Source of the DNA: Henriciella algicola | GTDB taxonomy: Bacteria; Pseudomonadota; Alphaproteobacteria; Caulobacterales; Hyphomonadaceae | Direction: 5' to 3' | Assembly (NCBI RefSeq): GCF_003576245.1 | Contig: NZ_QWGA01000008.1 | Location: 124,001-188,000, forward strand | DNA: 64,000 nt | Shown here: piece by piece, positions 23,717 through 31,713 of the stretch | Layout of the letters: every line of letters starts with the position of its first letter | Numbering within the stretch: position 1 is the first letter of the stretch | The notes under the pieces: generated by a model | The model's input: only the letters and a program-made list of their open reading frames with translations | Told to the model about the DNA's origin: nothing | The model's database searches: none | Made by a program: the position numbers and the translations under genes

Positions 23717-24276
23717 GCGCCAAAGCGCAGCATGGTGATTTTTGCCTTGCCGGCTTCGCGCGTATCGACCTCTGTGAAGCCCGGATGCTCAAAGGTTTCG
23801 CGGGCCTCGGTCTCCACGACGACAAGTGCGTCAGGGGCAAGCCAGTTGCCGGTTTTGAGTGTCGCGAGGCATGGCTCGACCAGCCCTTTATTGTAAGGCG
23901 GATCCATGAAGGCGAGGGTGAATGGCTCACCGACGCCTGCGGGCTTCGGCCCGAGATCGGTGGCACTGCGGCGATGGATGCGTGTGTTTCCAAAGAGCTG
24001 GAAGCTTTCGATATTGTTGCGGATCGCGCCGCGGGCCGCGCTTTCGGTTTCAACGAATAGGCAGAAGGCTGCGCCGCGCGAGATCGCTTCGAAGCCGAGC
24101 GCGCCAGAGCCCGCAAACAGGTCTATGACACGTGCGCCTTCGAGGTCGGGCGCCCAGGGCGCATGGGCCAGCACATTGAACAGGCTTTCGCGCGCTCTGT
24201 CAGAAGTGGGCCTCGTGTCCCGGCCCGCTGGCGCAGCGATGGCCTGACCTTTGAATTTTCCAGATATGATCCGCAT
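23713..24276 (-). CDS. rsmD: 16S rRNA (guanine966-N2)-methyltransferase
   Basis: RsmD methylates G966 in helix 31 of 16S rRNA. The 187-residue protein begins MRIISGKFKGQAIAAPAGRD and TRPTSDRARESLFNVL, has the SAM site VIDLFAGSGALGFEAISRGA and the catalytic MDPPYNKG motif. ATG 24276 matches the usual N-terminus; longer forms upstream are antisense to tadA. It is divergent from tadA (52 bp between starts) and convergent with patatin, overlapping it by 4 bp. Confidence 0.95.
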   Translation of the reverse strand: MRIISGKFKGQAIAAPAGRDTRPTSDRARESLFNVLAHAPWAPDLEGARVIDLFAGSGALGFEAISRGAAFCLFVETESAARGAIRNNIESFQLFGNTRIHRRSATDLGPKPAGVGEPFTLAFMDPPYNKGLVEPCLATLKTGNWLAPDALVVVETEARETFEHPGFTEVDTREAGKAKITMLRFGA

Positions 24277-24327
24277 GGCCGAGGCGCTTAGCATCATGCA
24301 GGGGTGGCGAAAAGCGCGGGCGGCTGT

Positions 24328-24801
24328 ATGAGCGAAAGCATGGTGCCAGACTCCAGACATATGACGCGCGCGCTTGAGCTTGCGCGCGAGGCTGCCGCCG
24401 ATGGCGAGGTGCCGGTCGGCGCCGTGGTCGTGGACCCGCGCACAGATGAGGTGGTCGCCGAAGGGCGTAACGGACCCATCGGGATCCATGACCCGACGGC
24501 GCATGCCGAGATTGTTGCGATCCGTCAGGCCGGCATGAACCGGAGCAATTACAGGCTCACAGGCCTCTCTCTCTATGTCACGCTGGAGCCATGCGCGATG
24601 TGCGCTGGTGCGATCTCGTTCGCGCGGATCGGCAAGGTGATCTATGCCGCAGAAGACCCAAAGGGCGGCGGAGTGGTGCATGGCCCGCGCTTCTTCGACC
24701 AGCCCACATGTCACTGGCGGCCAGAAGTCTATCAGGACCTTAGTCATGCCGAGGAAGCCGGCCAGTTGCTTCGCGATTTCTTTCGCGCGCGCCGGGCATG
24801 A
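24328..24801 (+). CDS. tadA: tRNA adenosine-34 deaminase
   Basis: TadA makes inosine at the wobble position of tRNA-Arg(ACG). The 157-residue protein has the zinc and proton-shuttle motif HAE (59-61, TAHAEIVAI) and PCAMC (Cys89, Cys92), plus GAVVVDPRTDEVVAEGRNGP. Of the possible starts (GTG 24304, ATG 24328, ATG 24340, ATG 24361) none has a strong ribosome site; 24328 keeps the full N-terminal helix. The divergent rsmD gene is another RNA-modification enzyme. Confidence 0.93.
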   Translation: MSESMVPDSRHMTRALELAREAAADGEVPVGAVVVDPRTDEVVAEGRNGPIGIHDPTAHAEIVAIRQAGMNRSNYRLTGLSLYVTLEPCAMCAGAISFARIGKVIYAAEDPKGGGVVHGPRFFDQPTCHWRPEVYQDLSHAEEAGQLLRDFFRARRA

Positions 24802-24861
24802 TCTCGCCTTGATCGGGTGGCAGCTTTCGGGGAAGCATCGCTTATGAAGGGGGACCACATC

Positions 24862-25188
24862 ATGAAACTAGCACTGATCCTGACGGGGCTCGTTGCCCTG
24901 CCGCTTATCGCGAGCGCGGCCCTGCCGCCGCAATACCAGCGCCAGCGCGAGCTGGTCAGCATCATTGAGAGCGGTGAAGTCTCCGATGCGCTGGATGGCC
25001 GGCCAATCGACGCCATCGAGACGGACGGGTTTGATACCTACATCGTCACGGCTGGCGAATGTAAGCTTACCGTGGAAATCACCGGTACCGGTGAGCGCAT
25101 GCCCGATGGCTGGGTCGGACCACGGCAATATGACCTCAAGGTCGGCGAGGCTGAATGCGCTGACCTGGGTGACGATGAGAATAAATAA
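24862..25188 (+). CDS. Small periplasmic protein of unknown function
   Basis: The 108-residue product has a signal peptide (MKLALILTGLVALPLIASA) and GGGGGA eight bases before ATG 24862. The mature domain of about 90 residues contains RELVSIIESGEVSDALDGRP and two cysteines (AGECKLTV and AECADLG) that could pair. AKIE-type features are absent and I do not recognise a family. Its stop codon lies inside a large AT-rich palindrome (25183-25211) that belongs to the promoter of the next operon. Confidence 0.7.
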   Translation: MKLALILTGLVALPLIASAALPPQYQRQRELVSIIESGEVSDALDGRPIDAIETDGFDTYIVTAGECKLTVEITGTGERMPDGWVGPRQYDLKVGEAECADLGDDENK

Positions 25189-25211
25189 TTATTGCATGAC
25201 AATAATTATTT
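25183..25211. promoter_or_regulatory. AT-rich 12-bp palindrome over the DUF2975/HTH promoter
   Basis: AAATAATTATTG and CAATAATTATTT are perfect arms around CATGA. They overlap a promoter-like TTGCAT (25192-25197), 16 bp, TATAAG (25214-25219). The site is well placed for autoregulation by the HTH protein encoded at 25751. Confidence 0.55.
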
Positions 25212-25248
25212 GATATAAGGCGTCCATCTTTTCTTGATGGGGGCCGCT

Positions 25249-25767
25249 ATGACGGGTGAAAGTAATTCAAGTGGTGCTGGCAAGGCGGGGTCTTACGACA
25301 CGCTGTCCATTCTGGCGTGGGTCGCCGTCGCGATCCTGGCGGTGAACGTGTCCTACTTCGTCGGTGAGGAAGTGGGCGGCCAGTACTTTGAGAGCGGCGC
25401 GGACATTCTTCCGCTTCTCAATGGCTTCTTGATCGGCCTTCTGAAGGCAGGGCCAACAATCTTCATCGCCTGCGCGCTCGCTGATTTCGCGTCTTTCTTT
25501 GGGCGTTGTGGCAAAGGTGACGTTTTCACAGCGAGGAATCTGAAGACATTGCGCCAGGGCGCGGACAGCCTGATCTGGGCAGCGGTCACGAGCGCGGTGA
25601 TCATCCCTGTCGTGCTTGGCTGGGTCGGCGAAGAAAACAGCCGCAACATATTTAGCTTTACCGATCTCGCGCTTGGTGTTGGCCTAATGGGGTTTGCCCT
25701 GCACGGGCTGGCGAGTGTCTTCGAGGATGCTATCGCGCTCAAGGATGACAATGACCAGTTCGTCTGA
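25249..25767 (+). CDS. DUF2975 membrane protein
   Basis: The 172-residue protein has four hydrophobic segments (about SILAWVAVAILAVNVSYFV, LLKAGPTIFIACALADF, AAVTSAVIIPVVLGWV, LALGVGLMGFALHGLASVF), an arrangement typical of the DUF2975 family. The order DUF2975 then a small YozG/HTH_26-type regulator is a common pair in bacteria; the pair is thought to be a membrane sensor and regulator, but its role is unknown. ATG 25249 is preferred because GGGGG lies five bases upstream; TTG 25234 would be a longer form. It overlaps the HTH gene by 17 bp. Confidence 0.8.
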   Translation: MTGESNSSGAGKAGSYDTLSILAWVAVAILAVNVSYFVGEEVGGQYFESGADILPLLNGFLIGLLKAGPTIFIACALADFASFFGRCGKGDVFTARNLKTLRQGADSLIWAAVTSAVIIPVVLGWVGEENSRNIFSFTDLALGVGLMGFALHGLASVFEDAIALKDDNDQFV

Positions 25768-26008
25768 GGAGAATGCCCTGCCGGGAGAGATCATTGTCCG
25801 GCTGGACGTCATGCTGGCGCTGAGGAAGCGCCGCGCCAAGGATGTGGCGGCCGAAATCGGCATGACGGAAGCCAACCTCTCGCTGCTCAAATCCGGCAAG
25901 GTCAAAGGCGTCAGATTCGATACGTTGATCCGGCTTTGCGATGCGCTTTCCTGTACGCCCGGAGACCTTCTGGAATATGTCGGGAATGAGGCAGAAGAGG
26001 GCCGTTAA
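25751..26008 (+). CDS. Small XRE-family HTH regulator (YozG-like)
   Basis: The 85-residue protein is a single helix-turn-helix domain: VRLDVMLALRKRRAKDVAAE, EIGMTEANLSLLKSGKVKGVRFDTL, LCDALSCTPGDLLEYV. It is a DNA-binding regulator of the HTH_26/Cro-CI type and is partnered with the upstream DUF2975 gene. ATG 25751 has AAGG six bases upstream. The likely target is the AT-rich palindrome at 25183-25211, by analogy with other autoregulated HTH pairs. Confidence 0.85.
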   Translation: MTSSSEENALPGEIIVRLDVMLALRKRRAKDVAAEIGMTEANLSLLKSGKVKGVRFDTLIRLCDALSCTPGDLLEYVGNEAEEGR

Positions 26009-26173
26009 CACTTTGGAATTGTTAAATTAAATTACAGAAAGTGATGCCCGATTACCACACATGCATCTGGCTGCATGCAGGGCAGGAACGGGGTTCTTTT
26101 CGCGTCGTTTCCCTTCCCGTTCCGGACATAAACCGGAGCGGTAGAGTTACAGAACGTAAAAAGGATACCTCCC

Positions 26174-26806
26174 ATGTTGAAGACCATGCTTATTGGCACC
26201 GCCGCAGCAGGTGCAATGATCGTCGCTGCTGGTTCGGCTTCGGCGCAATCCTATTCCGACGAACAGGGTTTTTACCTGCAAGGTGGCTATAGCTATCTCG
26301 ATATTCAGCCAGATGGTGCCGATAGCGGCGTCGACACGAACGCCATCACGGCCCGTGCAGGCTATCAGTTCAATGACTGGTTCAGCCTTGAATCCGATAT
26401 CACGACCGGCATCGATGATGGCGAGTTCGACTATAATGTCGACGAAGACGAGTTTGACCTCGACGACAACAATGACGGCGACTTCAACGACCTGATCGCC
26501 GGTTCCGGCGATATCGGCCTGAACTATCTGGTCGGCATCTACGGCAAGGCTGAAGTGCCGGTCACCGAGCGTCTCGACGCCTTTGGCCGCGCTGGTTACG
26601 CCTTCATCGACCTTGACGCTGAGATCCAGACGCCGGGCGGCACCCCGATCACCACGATCGAGGACTCTGAAGACGGCGCAGCCCTTGGTGGCGGTCTCGA
26701 CTATGCGCTGACGGACAACTGGAACCTGCGGGGTGAGTACACCTGGTATGGCTTCGGCAATACCGACACGCACGCTGCGATGGTCAGCGCAGGCTACAAG
26801 TTCTAG
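26174..26806 (+). CDS. Outer-membrane beta-barrel protein (OmpA/OmpW-like porin)
   Basis: The 210-residue protein has a signal peptide (MLIGTAAAGAMIVAAGSASA) and an eight-strand-type barrel with alternating aromatic strands such as GFYLQGGYSYLDI, AITARAGYQFNDWFSLE, NYLVGIYGKAEVPVTERLDAF and GRAGYAFIDLD. It ends in AAMVSAGYKF, a C-terminal Phe for barrel assembly. One loop is unusually acidic (DDGEFDYNVDEDEFDLDDNN), which could bind divalent cations. AAAAAGGA lies upstream of ATG 26174 and a strong terminator follows. Confidence 0.88.
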   Translation: MLKTMLIGTAAAGAMIVAAGSASAQSYSDEQGFYLQGGYSYLDIQPDGADSGVDTNAITARAGYQFNDWFSLESDITTGIDDGEFDYNVDEDEFDLDDNNDGDFNDLIAGSGDIGLNYLVGIYGKAEVPVTERLDAFGRAGYAFIDLDAEIQTPGGTPITTIEDSEDGAALGGGLDYALTDNWNLRGEYTWYGFGNTDTHAAMVSAGYKF

Positions 26807-26830
26807 GGCCTGGTCTGGTTCGATTGACAG

Positions 26831-26867
26831 GGAACGCCGGTACCGTTGGGTGCCGGCGTTTTCTTTT
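26831..26867 (+). terminator. Rho-independent terminator of the barrel gene
   Basis: AACGCCGG and CCGGCGTT form an 8-bp stem (12-base loop), followed by TTTTCTTTT. It also lies beyond the stop of the convergent TSUP gene. Confidence 0.88.
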
Positions 26868-26870
26868 GCG

Positions 26871-27617
26871 CTAGAGAAATCCGGCCGCGCGGGCGAGATA
26901 GACAAGGCCAATGACCGTGACGAGCCAGCGCATCCAGCGCTTGAAGTTGATGTCGCTCATCTGTTCAAGCACCAGCCCGCCAAGCCAGGTGCCGCTCATG
27001 GAAAGCGGGATAGCCAGTGCAAAGAGCCAGAGCGGCGGAATGTAGATCTCGCCTGCTGCGGCAAGGATCGGCAGGCTCCAGAAGGCGATTTTCACAAGAT
27101 GAGCAAGCACCTGCGTTGCTGACTTGGTCGCCACGATGGCCTGACGGGTCATGTCGGTGCGCACGAAGAAGAGATCGAGAAGAGGACCGGCGACGCCTGC
27201 CAGCGTGTTGAGGGCCTGCACGATGAAACCTGCCACCTCTGCCTGCCCGCGTTTCTGGATGTCGAGGTCGATGACCTTTCGCGGCACCCAGACCATGAGC
27301 GGGGTGAGGCCGAGCAGGAGGTAAACCACGGTCTTGTCCGGGCGCCAGGCGAGCAGGACAAGCAGAAGGACCGCGCCAACCGAGCCTGCTGCATAGCGGG
27401 CGAAGATCACCCTGTCGATTTGCCCCCGAAGGAGCCAGGCCCGCCAGCCATTGGACACCATCTGGATAGCGCCGTGCACGATCATCGCCGTGGCGACGGG
27501 CAAAAGCGCCGCCAGCACGCCCATCAGGATCAGCCCGCCTGCCATGCCGAAAATGCCCGAGATGAAAGCCGTCACGAGAGTGGCGAAAAGGATTATGGCG
27601 GCGCTAAGCGGGCTCAT
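26871..27617 (-). CDS. TSUP/TauE-SafE-like membrane permease
   Basis: A 248-residue integral membrane protein of the sulfite exporter TauE/SafE family. It has about eight membrane segments, including LSAAIILFATLVTAFISGIFG (with the GMAGG repeat motif GIFGMAGGLILMGVLAALLP) and VAGFIVQALNTLAGVAGPLLD in the second repeat. Family members export sulfite, sulfoacetate or other small anions; the substrate is unknown. ATG 27617 precedes the first membrane segment but lacks a clear ribosome site. Its 3' end meets the barrel-gene terminator. Confidence 0.85.
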   Translation of the reverse strand: MSPLSAAIILFATLVTAFISGIFGMAGGLILMGVLAALLPVATAMIVHGAIQMVSNGWRAWLLRGQIDRVIFARYAAGSVGAVLLLVLLAWRPDKTVVYLLLGLTPLMVWVPRKVIDLDIQKRGQAEVAGFIVQALNTLAGVAGPLLDLFFVRTDMTRQAIVATKSATQVLAHLVKIAFWSLPILAAAGEIYIPPLWLFALAIPLSMSGTWLGGLVLEQMSDINFKRWMRWLVTVIGLVYLARAAGFL

Positions 27618-27715
27618 GCGGTGTTGCGATACGCCGATTGTCGGCGATGCGCCAGCATCTGGCCGATCCTGCCTTTTCCTTTCCAAGCGACAAGTGAGGG
27701 CCTAATCGCTTTGTC

Positions 27716-28318
27716 ATGTCTGATGATGCACATCCCCGCCGAAATGGCCCATGGACAGTTCACGAGACCGAGCTCTCCTATGAGAACCCCTGGATCCGCG
27801 TAGAGACCAGCAAGGTCGCCCATCCGGACGGAAGTCCGGGCATCTATGGCGTGGTGCGCTATGCCAACCTCGCCATTGGTGTGCTGCCGATTGATGAGAG
27901 CGGTCATACCTGGATTGTTGGCCAGCACAGGTTTCCGTTCGATGCCTATAGCTGGGAGCTGCCCGAAGGCGGCGGCCCGAAGGCGGAAGATCCGCTGGAT
28001 TCGGCGAAACGCGAGCTGGCTGAGGAGACCGGCCTTCGCGCCGAGAACTGGCAGGCGCTTGGCCGATGGGACGTGTCCAATTCCGTCAGCGATGAGAAGG
28101 CGATTGGCTATCTTGCCTGGGGGCTGAGAGAGGGGGAGGCGAAGCCTGAGCCGTCCGAGGCGCTGACGGTGAAACGTGTCTCTTTCCCTGACCTGGTCAG
28201 CATGTGTCTCGATGGTGAGATCACGGACGCGTTCACGCACCTCATGGTGTTTGCCGCGATCGAACGCGCAAGGCGTGGGCAGTTGCCCGAAGAGATCGGG
28301 AGCCTCCTGCGTCAATAA
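27716..28318 (+). CDS. Nudix hydrolase (ADP-ribose pyrophosphatase-like)
   Basis: The 200-residue protein has the Nudix box GGGPKAEDPLDSAKRELAEE followed by TGL and a YENPWIRVETSKVAHPDGSPG N-terminus like NudF/ADPRP enzymes, which split ADP-ribose to AMP and ribose 5-phosphate. QHRFPFDAYSWELPEGG is the typical preceding strand. The C-terminal extension (RRGQLPEEIGSLLRQ) is short. The substrate is unproven. It is divergent from the TSUP gene, with the start codons about 100 bp apart. Confidence 0.9.
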   Translation: MSDDAHPRRNGPWTVHETELSYENPWIRVETSKVAHPDGSPGIYGVVRYANLAIGVLPIDESGHTWIVGQHRFPFDAYSWELPEGGGPKAEDPLDSAKRELAEETGLRAENWQALGRWDVSNSVSDEKAIGYLAWGLREGEAKPEPSEALTVKRVSFPDLVSMCLDGEITDAFTHLMVFAAIERARRGQLPEEIGSLLRQ

Positions 28319-28394
28319 GGGCTGAGGGCCTGCTCTCGACACGGCCGTGACTTCGCCGTTTCTGGGGAGCGGGAAGAGTGCAGGGGATTACCGA

Positions 28395-29081
28395 ATGTCG
28401 AAGCGGGCAAGGCAGATCAGCCGGGCGCACAAGCTGCTGGGGCTTGTTGTCGGGGCGCAGCTTCTCTTCTGGACGCTGAGCGGTTTCTATTTCACGCTCT
28501 TCCCGATCGAGACCATTCGCGGCGAGCATCTGCGTGCAGGGGCCCAACCGATTGACATGGCTACGCTGGAAGAGGCGTCGCCGCCGCAGCTGGATGCTGC
28601 ACCGACCAAGCTCGAAGTGCGCCGCGTGCTCGGCGAGACCGTCTGGATGGCCACTGGCGAGACCGGCGCGTCACTTTATGATTTCGAGACGGGTGAGCCG
28701 CTCGCCCCGTTCGGGGAAACGGAAGTTCGCGAGATTGCGCTGCAAAGCTGGCGGGGGCGCGGGGAGATCGTTTCTGCTGAACTGGTTGAGACGCCGCCGC
28801 GCGAGGCGGGCAGTTCATCGCCGCTCTGGCGGGTCGATTTTGATGGGCAGGACAAGGCGACCTTCTGGGTCGACGCGACGCGCGGCGAGGTGCGGGCGGT
28901 GCGCACGGGCAAGTGGCGGCTCTTCGATGTGCTCTGGCGTTTCCACATCATGGATGTCACCGGCGAGGACCGTTTCGACAGCTGGTGGCTGAAGCTGGCG
29001 GCGTTTCTGGGCCTCACGACGGTTCTGTTCGGCATCGCCTTGCTGGTCCAGCGGGCCCTGCGTGGCAGACTGCTGAAATGA
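28395..29081 (+). CDS. PepSY-domain membrane protein
   Basis: The 228-residue protein has an N-terminal membrane segment (AHKLLGLVVGAQLLFWTLSGF), a periplasmic part with two PepSY-like units (VWMATGETGASLYDFETGEPL and WRVDFDGQDKATFWVDATRG) and a C-terminal segment (LAAFLGLTTVLFGIALLVQRAL). WRFHIMDVTGEDRFDSWWLKL just before it is typical of PepSY-TM reductase-like proteins, where histidines can bind haem. Its role is unknown, possibly iron or peptide handling. AGGGGA precedes ATG 28395. Confidence 0.82.
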   Translation: MSKRARQISRAHKLLGLVVGAQLLFWTLSGFYFTLFPIETIRGEHLRAGAQPIDMATLEEASPPQLDAAPTKLEVRRVLGETVWMATGETGASLYDFETGEPLAPFGETEVREIALQSWRGRGEIVSAELVETPPREAGSSSPLWRVDFDGQDKATFWVDATRGEVRAVRTGKWRLFDVLWRFHIMDVTGEDRFDSWWLKLAAFLGLTTVLFGIALLVQRALRGRLLK

Positions 29082-29083
29082 AG

Positions 29084-29118
29084 AAGGCCCCTGCCGGGTC
29101 GGAGCAGGGGCCTTTATC
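29084..29118 (+). terminator. Strong bidirectional terminator
   Basis: AAGGCCCCTGC and GCAGGGGCCTT form an 11-bp stem with a nine-base loop right after the PepSY stop, followed by TTAT. On the minus strand TTCTTC follows the stem, so it can also end the M56 transcript. Confidence 0.85.
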
Positions 29119-29152
29119 CTGTCGAGAACATCTCGCCGTGTGAGAAGAAAGA

Positions 29153-31180
29153 TCAGTCCTCGGACCAGGAATAGCTGTAGCTGTAAGAGCGGCTCTCACC
29201 GAAGCGTGCCCGCTCAGCCTCGGTCAGCTCGTCGCTATTTGCGATGAATGCGGCGATGTCCTCGTCGCTCAGGCGCTCACTCGACCCGTTGACGCAGAGT
29301 GCGCGATAGGTCTCGCCGTCGCTATCGGTGAAGCTGATGATGGTCGGGGTGTTGAGATCGGCTTCGCGCTCTTCGCACTCGTCGGCCATTTCCTCGACGA
29401 TTGCGCCGGCTGCTTCGAGATCTTCTTCGAGACCGTCCTCAAAGGCGCGCTCGATACGAAGCTCCATCTGCTCGCCGATTTCCTCCATACGCTGGGCGCG
29501 GGCTTCGACGCGTTCCTCGATAACGAGGGCGATGCGTTCGGCCTGGCGTTCTGCGTGGCGCTCAGCGCGTTCTGCATGACGTTCGGCCATATGCTCGATT
29601 TTTTCTGCATGGGCTTCGATGAAAGTCTCCAGCTCTTCGACATTGAGCGAGAGGGCTCCTTCGCCATTGCGCGACAGCATCAGCTCACGGCCGGGAATTA
29701 TGATTTTGACGCCGTTCTCGGTTTCCACGGTCTCGATGCCGAACTCGTCCAGATCTGACACGGTGAGGTCGAAATCGAATGACAGGTTTCCAAGTTCAGC
29801 AAGGCCGCTGAGCTCGGACAGCTCACCCATGGCGGCAAGGCCTTCGAGCTCATGAAGTTCACCGAGGTCGTTCAGCTCGAGGGCGAGCACGTTCATTTCT
29901 GCTTCGAGGTCAGAGAGGTCCAGCTCTTCAAGCTCTTTCAGGCGCGGGCCAAGCTTCTGGAATGGGTCGCTCAGCAGCACAAATTGATGGTCTTCATCGC
30001 TGCCATTCGAGTTGAAACGATAGACCTTGGTGCGGCGCTCAGTGGTTTCGGTGCCACCTGCAAGTTCGTTGCTGGACGTCTCTTGCGGGGACGCGTTTGC
30101 TGCGCAGGAGGCGGTTGCCACGATGGCGGCAGAGCCAAGGGTCAGGGCGAGCGTTGAGCCGAGCAGGCGGCGGCGGAGCGTCGGGGCGGTGTTCTGCATC
30201 AGTATAAGTCTTTCTTTTATGGGATGCGTCAGGGTGAGATTGGCACCTCGAAAGGCACCATCGGCCGGTCCTGCGAGGCGCGCCGCCTTCACAAGGGTTT
30301 GGCCATAGGAGAACGCCGACGATGTTCCCGCCCGAAGCACATCGGCGTCACAGGCTGCCTCCTGGTCCACGCGGAATGCCCGCATGGCGAGGTGAGCCAG
30401 TGGGTTGAACCACTGCAGGGCCAGCACGAGCTGGGCTGCCTGCAGGGCAAGGAGGTCATTGCGCTTCACGTGCGTCAGCTCGTGGGTCAGCGCGTCACGC
30501 TGTTCGCGCGGAGAGTAGTCGTCCTCGAACCAGGCTGGCAGGAGGATGACAGGTTTGACGAGGCCCGTGACCAGCGGGCTGCCATTCAGAAGGCTGGAGC
30601 GCACATCATAGCTGCGCTTCACGCCAAGCTCATTCGCGATTTTGGCCGTCAGCTCTGCAACGCGGTCCGAGGCAGGCTCGGAATCGTCGCGGATGAGGCC
30701 GTGGAAGACCGCCTGCTTGCGCCATGCGGTCGCGAGCACAAGCACGCTGCCAGCAATCCAGACCGGAACGATGAGCTGGGGTGCGATCTGCATCAGTGCA
30801 TCGAGCAGGCCTGGCTCAGCGGCTTCGACCGGGGCTGGAAGCGGCGCGGCAGGGACTGCAGGCGCCTCAATCACGCGGGCATGCGCGGCCGTGCCAGCAT
30901 CGACGGCGACGGTGTGTACCCGCTCGGTGATGCTCGAAACGGTCGTGGTCTGCTGTGGCTCGGTCGGGGCCAGAAAGCCGAACAGGGAGATATTCGCAGG
31001 CAGGGGCGGCATGGCGAGACGTGCGAGCGGCACGAGCCAGAGCGCATAGGCAGCCTTGGCGCCGAACTGGCGAGCGAATGGGCGCCTGACGACAAGGACC
31101 AGCCCGAACAGGAAGCCAACGGCGAGGCTGGTCTGAATGCTGTTCAGCAAAAGTGGATGAAGCTCGTTTAAAAAGGTCAT
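29153..31180 (-). CDS. M56-family (BlaR1/MecR1-like) sensor metalloprotease
   Basis: A 675-residue membrane protein. Residues 1-70 and 130-155 hold hydrophobic segments and the cytosolic metalloprotease domain carries HELTH (233-237, in LTHELTHVKRNDLL) with EAACDADVL as the third zinc ligand region. In BlaR1 the extracytoplasmic C-terminus is a penicillin-binding domain. Here a further membrane segment (about 340-356, TLALTLGSAAIVATASC) leads into a different, acidic tail of over 300 residues. The tail contains Glu/His/Arg heptads (AEKIEHMAERHAERAERHAE and on) predicted to be a long coiled coil, ending with a small domain (TPTIISFTDSDGETYRALCV). It is therefore not a beta-lactam sensor. It overlaps blaI by 4 bp (ATGA). 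Confidence 0.87.
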   Translation of the reverse strand: MTFLNELHPLLLNSIQTSLAVGFLFGLVLVVRRPFARQFGAKAAYALWLVPLARLAMPPLPANISLFGFLAPTEPQQTTTVSSITERVHTVAVDAGTAAHARVIEAPAVPAAPLPAPVEAAEPGLLDALMQIAPQLIVPVWIAGSVLVLATAWRKQAVFHGLIRDDSEPASDRVAELTAKIANELGVKRSYDVRSSLLNGSPLVTGLVKPVILLPAWFEDDYSPREQRDALTHELTHVKRNDLLALQAAQLVLALQWFNPLAHLAMRAFRVDQEAACDADVLRAGTSSAFSYGQTLVKAARLAGPADGAFRGANLTLTHPIKERLILMQNTAPTLRRRLLGSTLALTLGSAAIVATASCAANASPQETSSNELAGGTETTERRTKVYRFNSNGSDEDHQFVLLSDPFQKLGPRLKELEELDLSDLEAEMNVLALELNDLGELHELEGLAAMGELSELSGLAELGNLSFDFDLTVSDLDEFGIETVETENGVKIIIPGRELMLSRNGEGALSLNVEELETFIEAHAEKIEHMAERHAERAERHAERQAERIALVIEERVEARAQRMEEIGEQMELRIERAFEDGLEEDLEAAGAIVEEMADECEEREADLNTPTIISFTDSDGETYRALCVNGSSERLSDEDIAAFIANSDELTEAERARFGESRSYSYSYSWSED

Positions 31181-31539
31181 TTCTTCAGTTCCCCCAGAAG
31201 TGCTTCAAGTTCGGCAATGTCTTCGGCGCTTAGCCCCTTGCCGTCGGCGAGGTGCGCCACCAGCGGCGCCGCGCGTCCGCCGAACATGCGATCGACAAAC
31301 TGGCGCGCTTCCTTGCGGCGATAGTCACCGCGCTTGACCAGCGGCCGGTAGAGATAGCGCCGGCCCTCAGCCTCAGTCGCGAGCGCGCCCTTCTCGACAA
31401 GGCGGCCGAGCATCGTCTTGATGGTCCGGATGTTCCAGCTCTTGTCGGAAGCCAGGACGTCCGCAATCTCGGCAGCGCCGATTCCCGGCTGGTCCCAAAG
31501 GACATTCATGATTTCGAGTTCGGCAGGCGCGATCTGCAT
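31177..31539 (-). CDS. BlaI/MecI/CopY-family transcriptional repressor
   Basis: The 120-residue winged-helix protein begins MQIAPAELEIMNVLWDQPGI and contains IADVLASDKSWNIRTIKTML, the recognition-helix region, then GRLVEKGALATEAEGRRYLY and a C-terminal dimerisation and cleavage region. BlaI-type repressors bind paired operators and are destroyed by the M56 protease. The next gene (M56) overlaps by 4 bp, so the pair is one unit. Two tandem dyads, GATTAC-N4-GTRGTC, lie just upstream and fit autoregulation. Confidence 0.9.
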   Translation of the reverse strand: MQIAPAELEIMNVLWDQPGIGAAEIADVLASDKSWNIRTIKTMLGRLVEKGALATEAEGRRYLYRPLVKRGDYRRKEARQFVDRMFGGRAAPLVAHLADGKGLSAEDIAELEALLGELKK

Positions 31540-31555
31540 GGATACAGCCTCTTTT

Positions 31556-31596
31556 GATTACGGATGTAGTCGATATTCTCGATTACAGTTGTGGTC
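31556..31596. promoter_or_regulatory. Two tandem BlaI-type operator dyads
   Basis: GATTACGGATGTAGTC (31556-31571) and GATTACAGTTGTGGTC (31581-31596) are spaced 25 bp centre to centre. Both share GATTAC-N4-GT-R-GTC and resemble the TACA/TGTA dyad of BlaI and MecI sites. They lie 17-57 bp upstream of the repressor start. Confidence 0.65.
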
Positions 31597-31713
31597 AATA
31601 GAAAAGTTGTGACAATTGCAAGGCAGGTCGCTTTACGCAGGGCGGGCCCAATCGGGGCATATGGACGCCCTCTCAATGGTGACGTCGTGCGCGAAGCAGC
31701 CTATGATCCTGTC

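Noticed and set aside
30224-31171. Plus-strand open frame (315 codons) across the M56 gene
   Set aside because: It is antisense to the HELTH protease; no ribosome site or recognisable domain.
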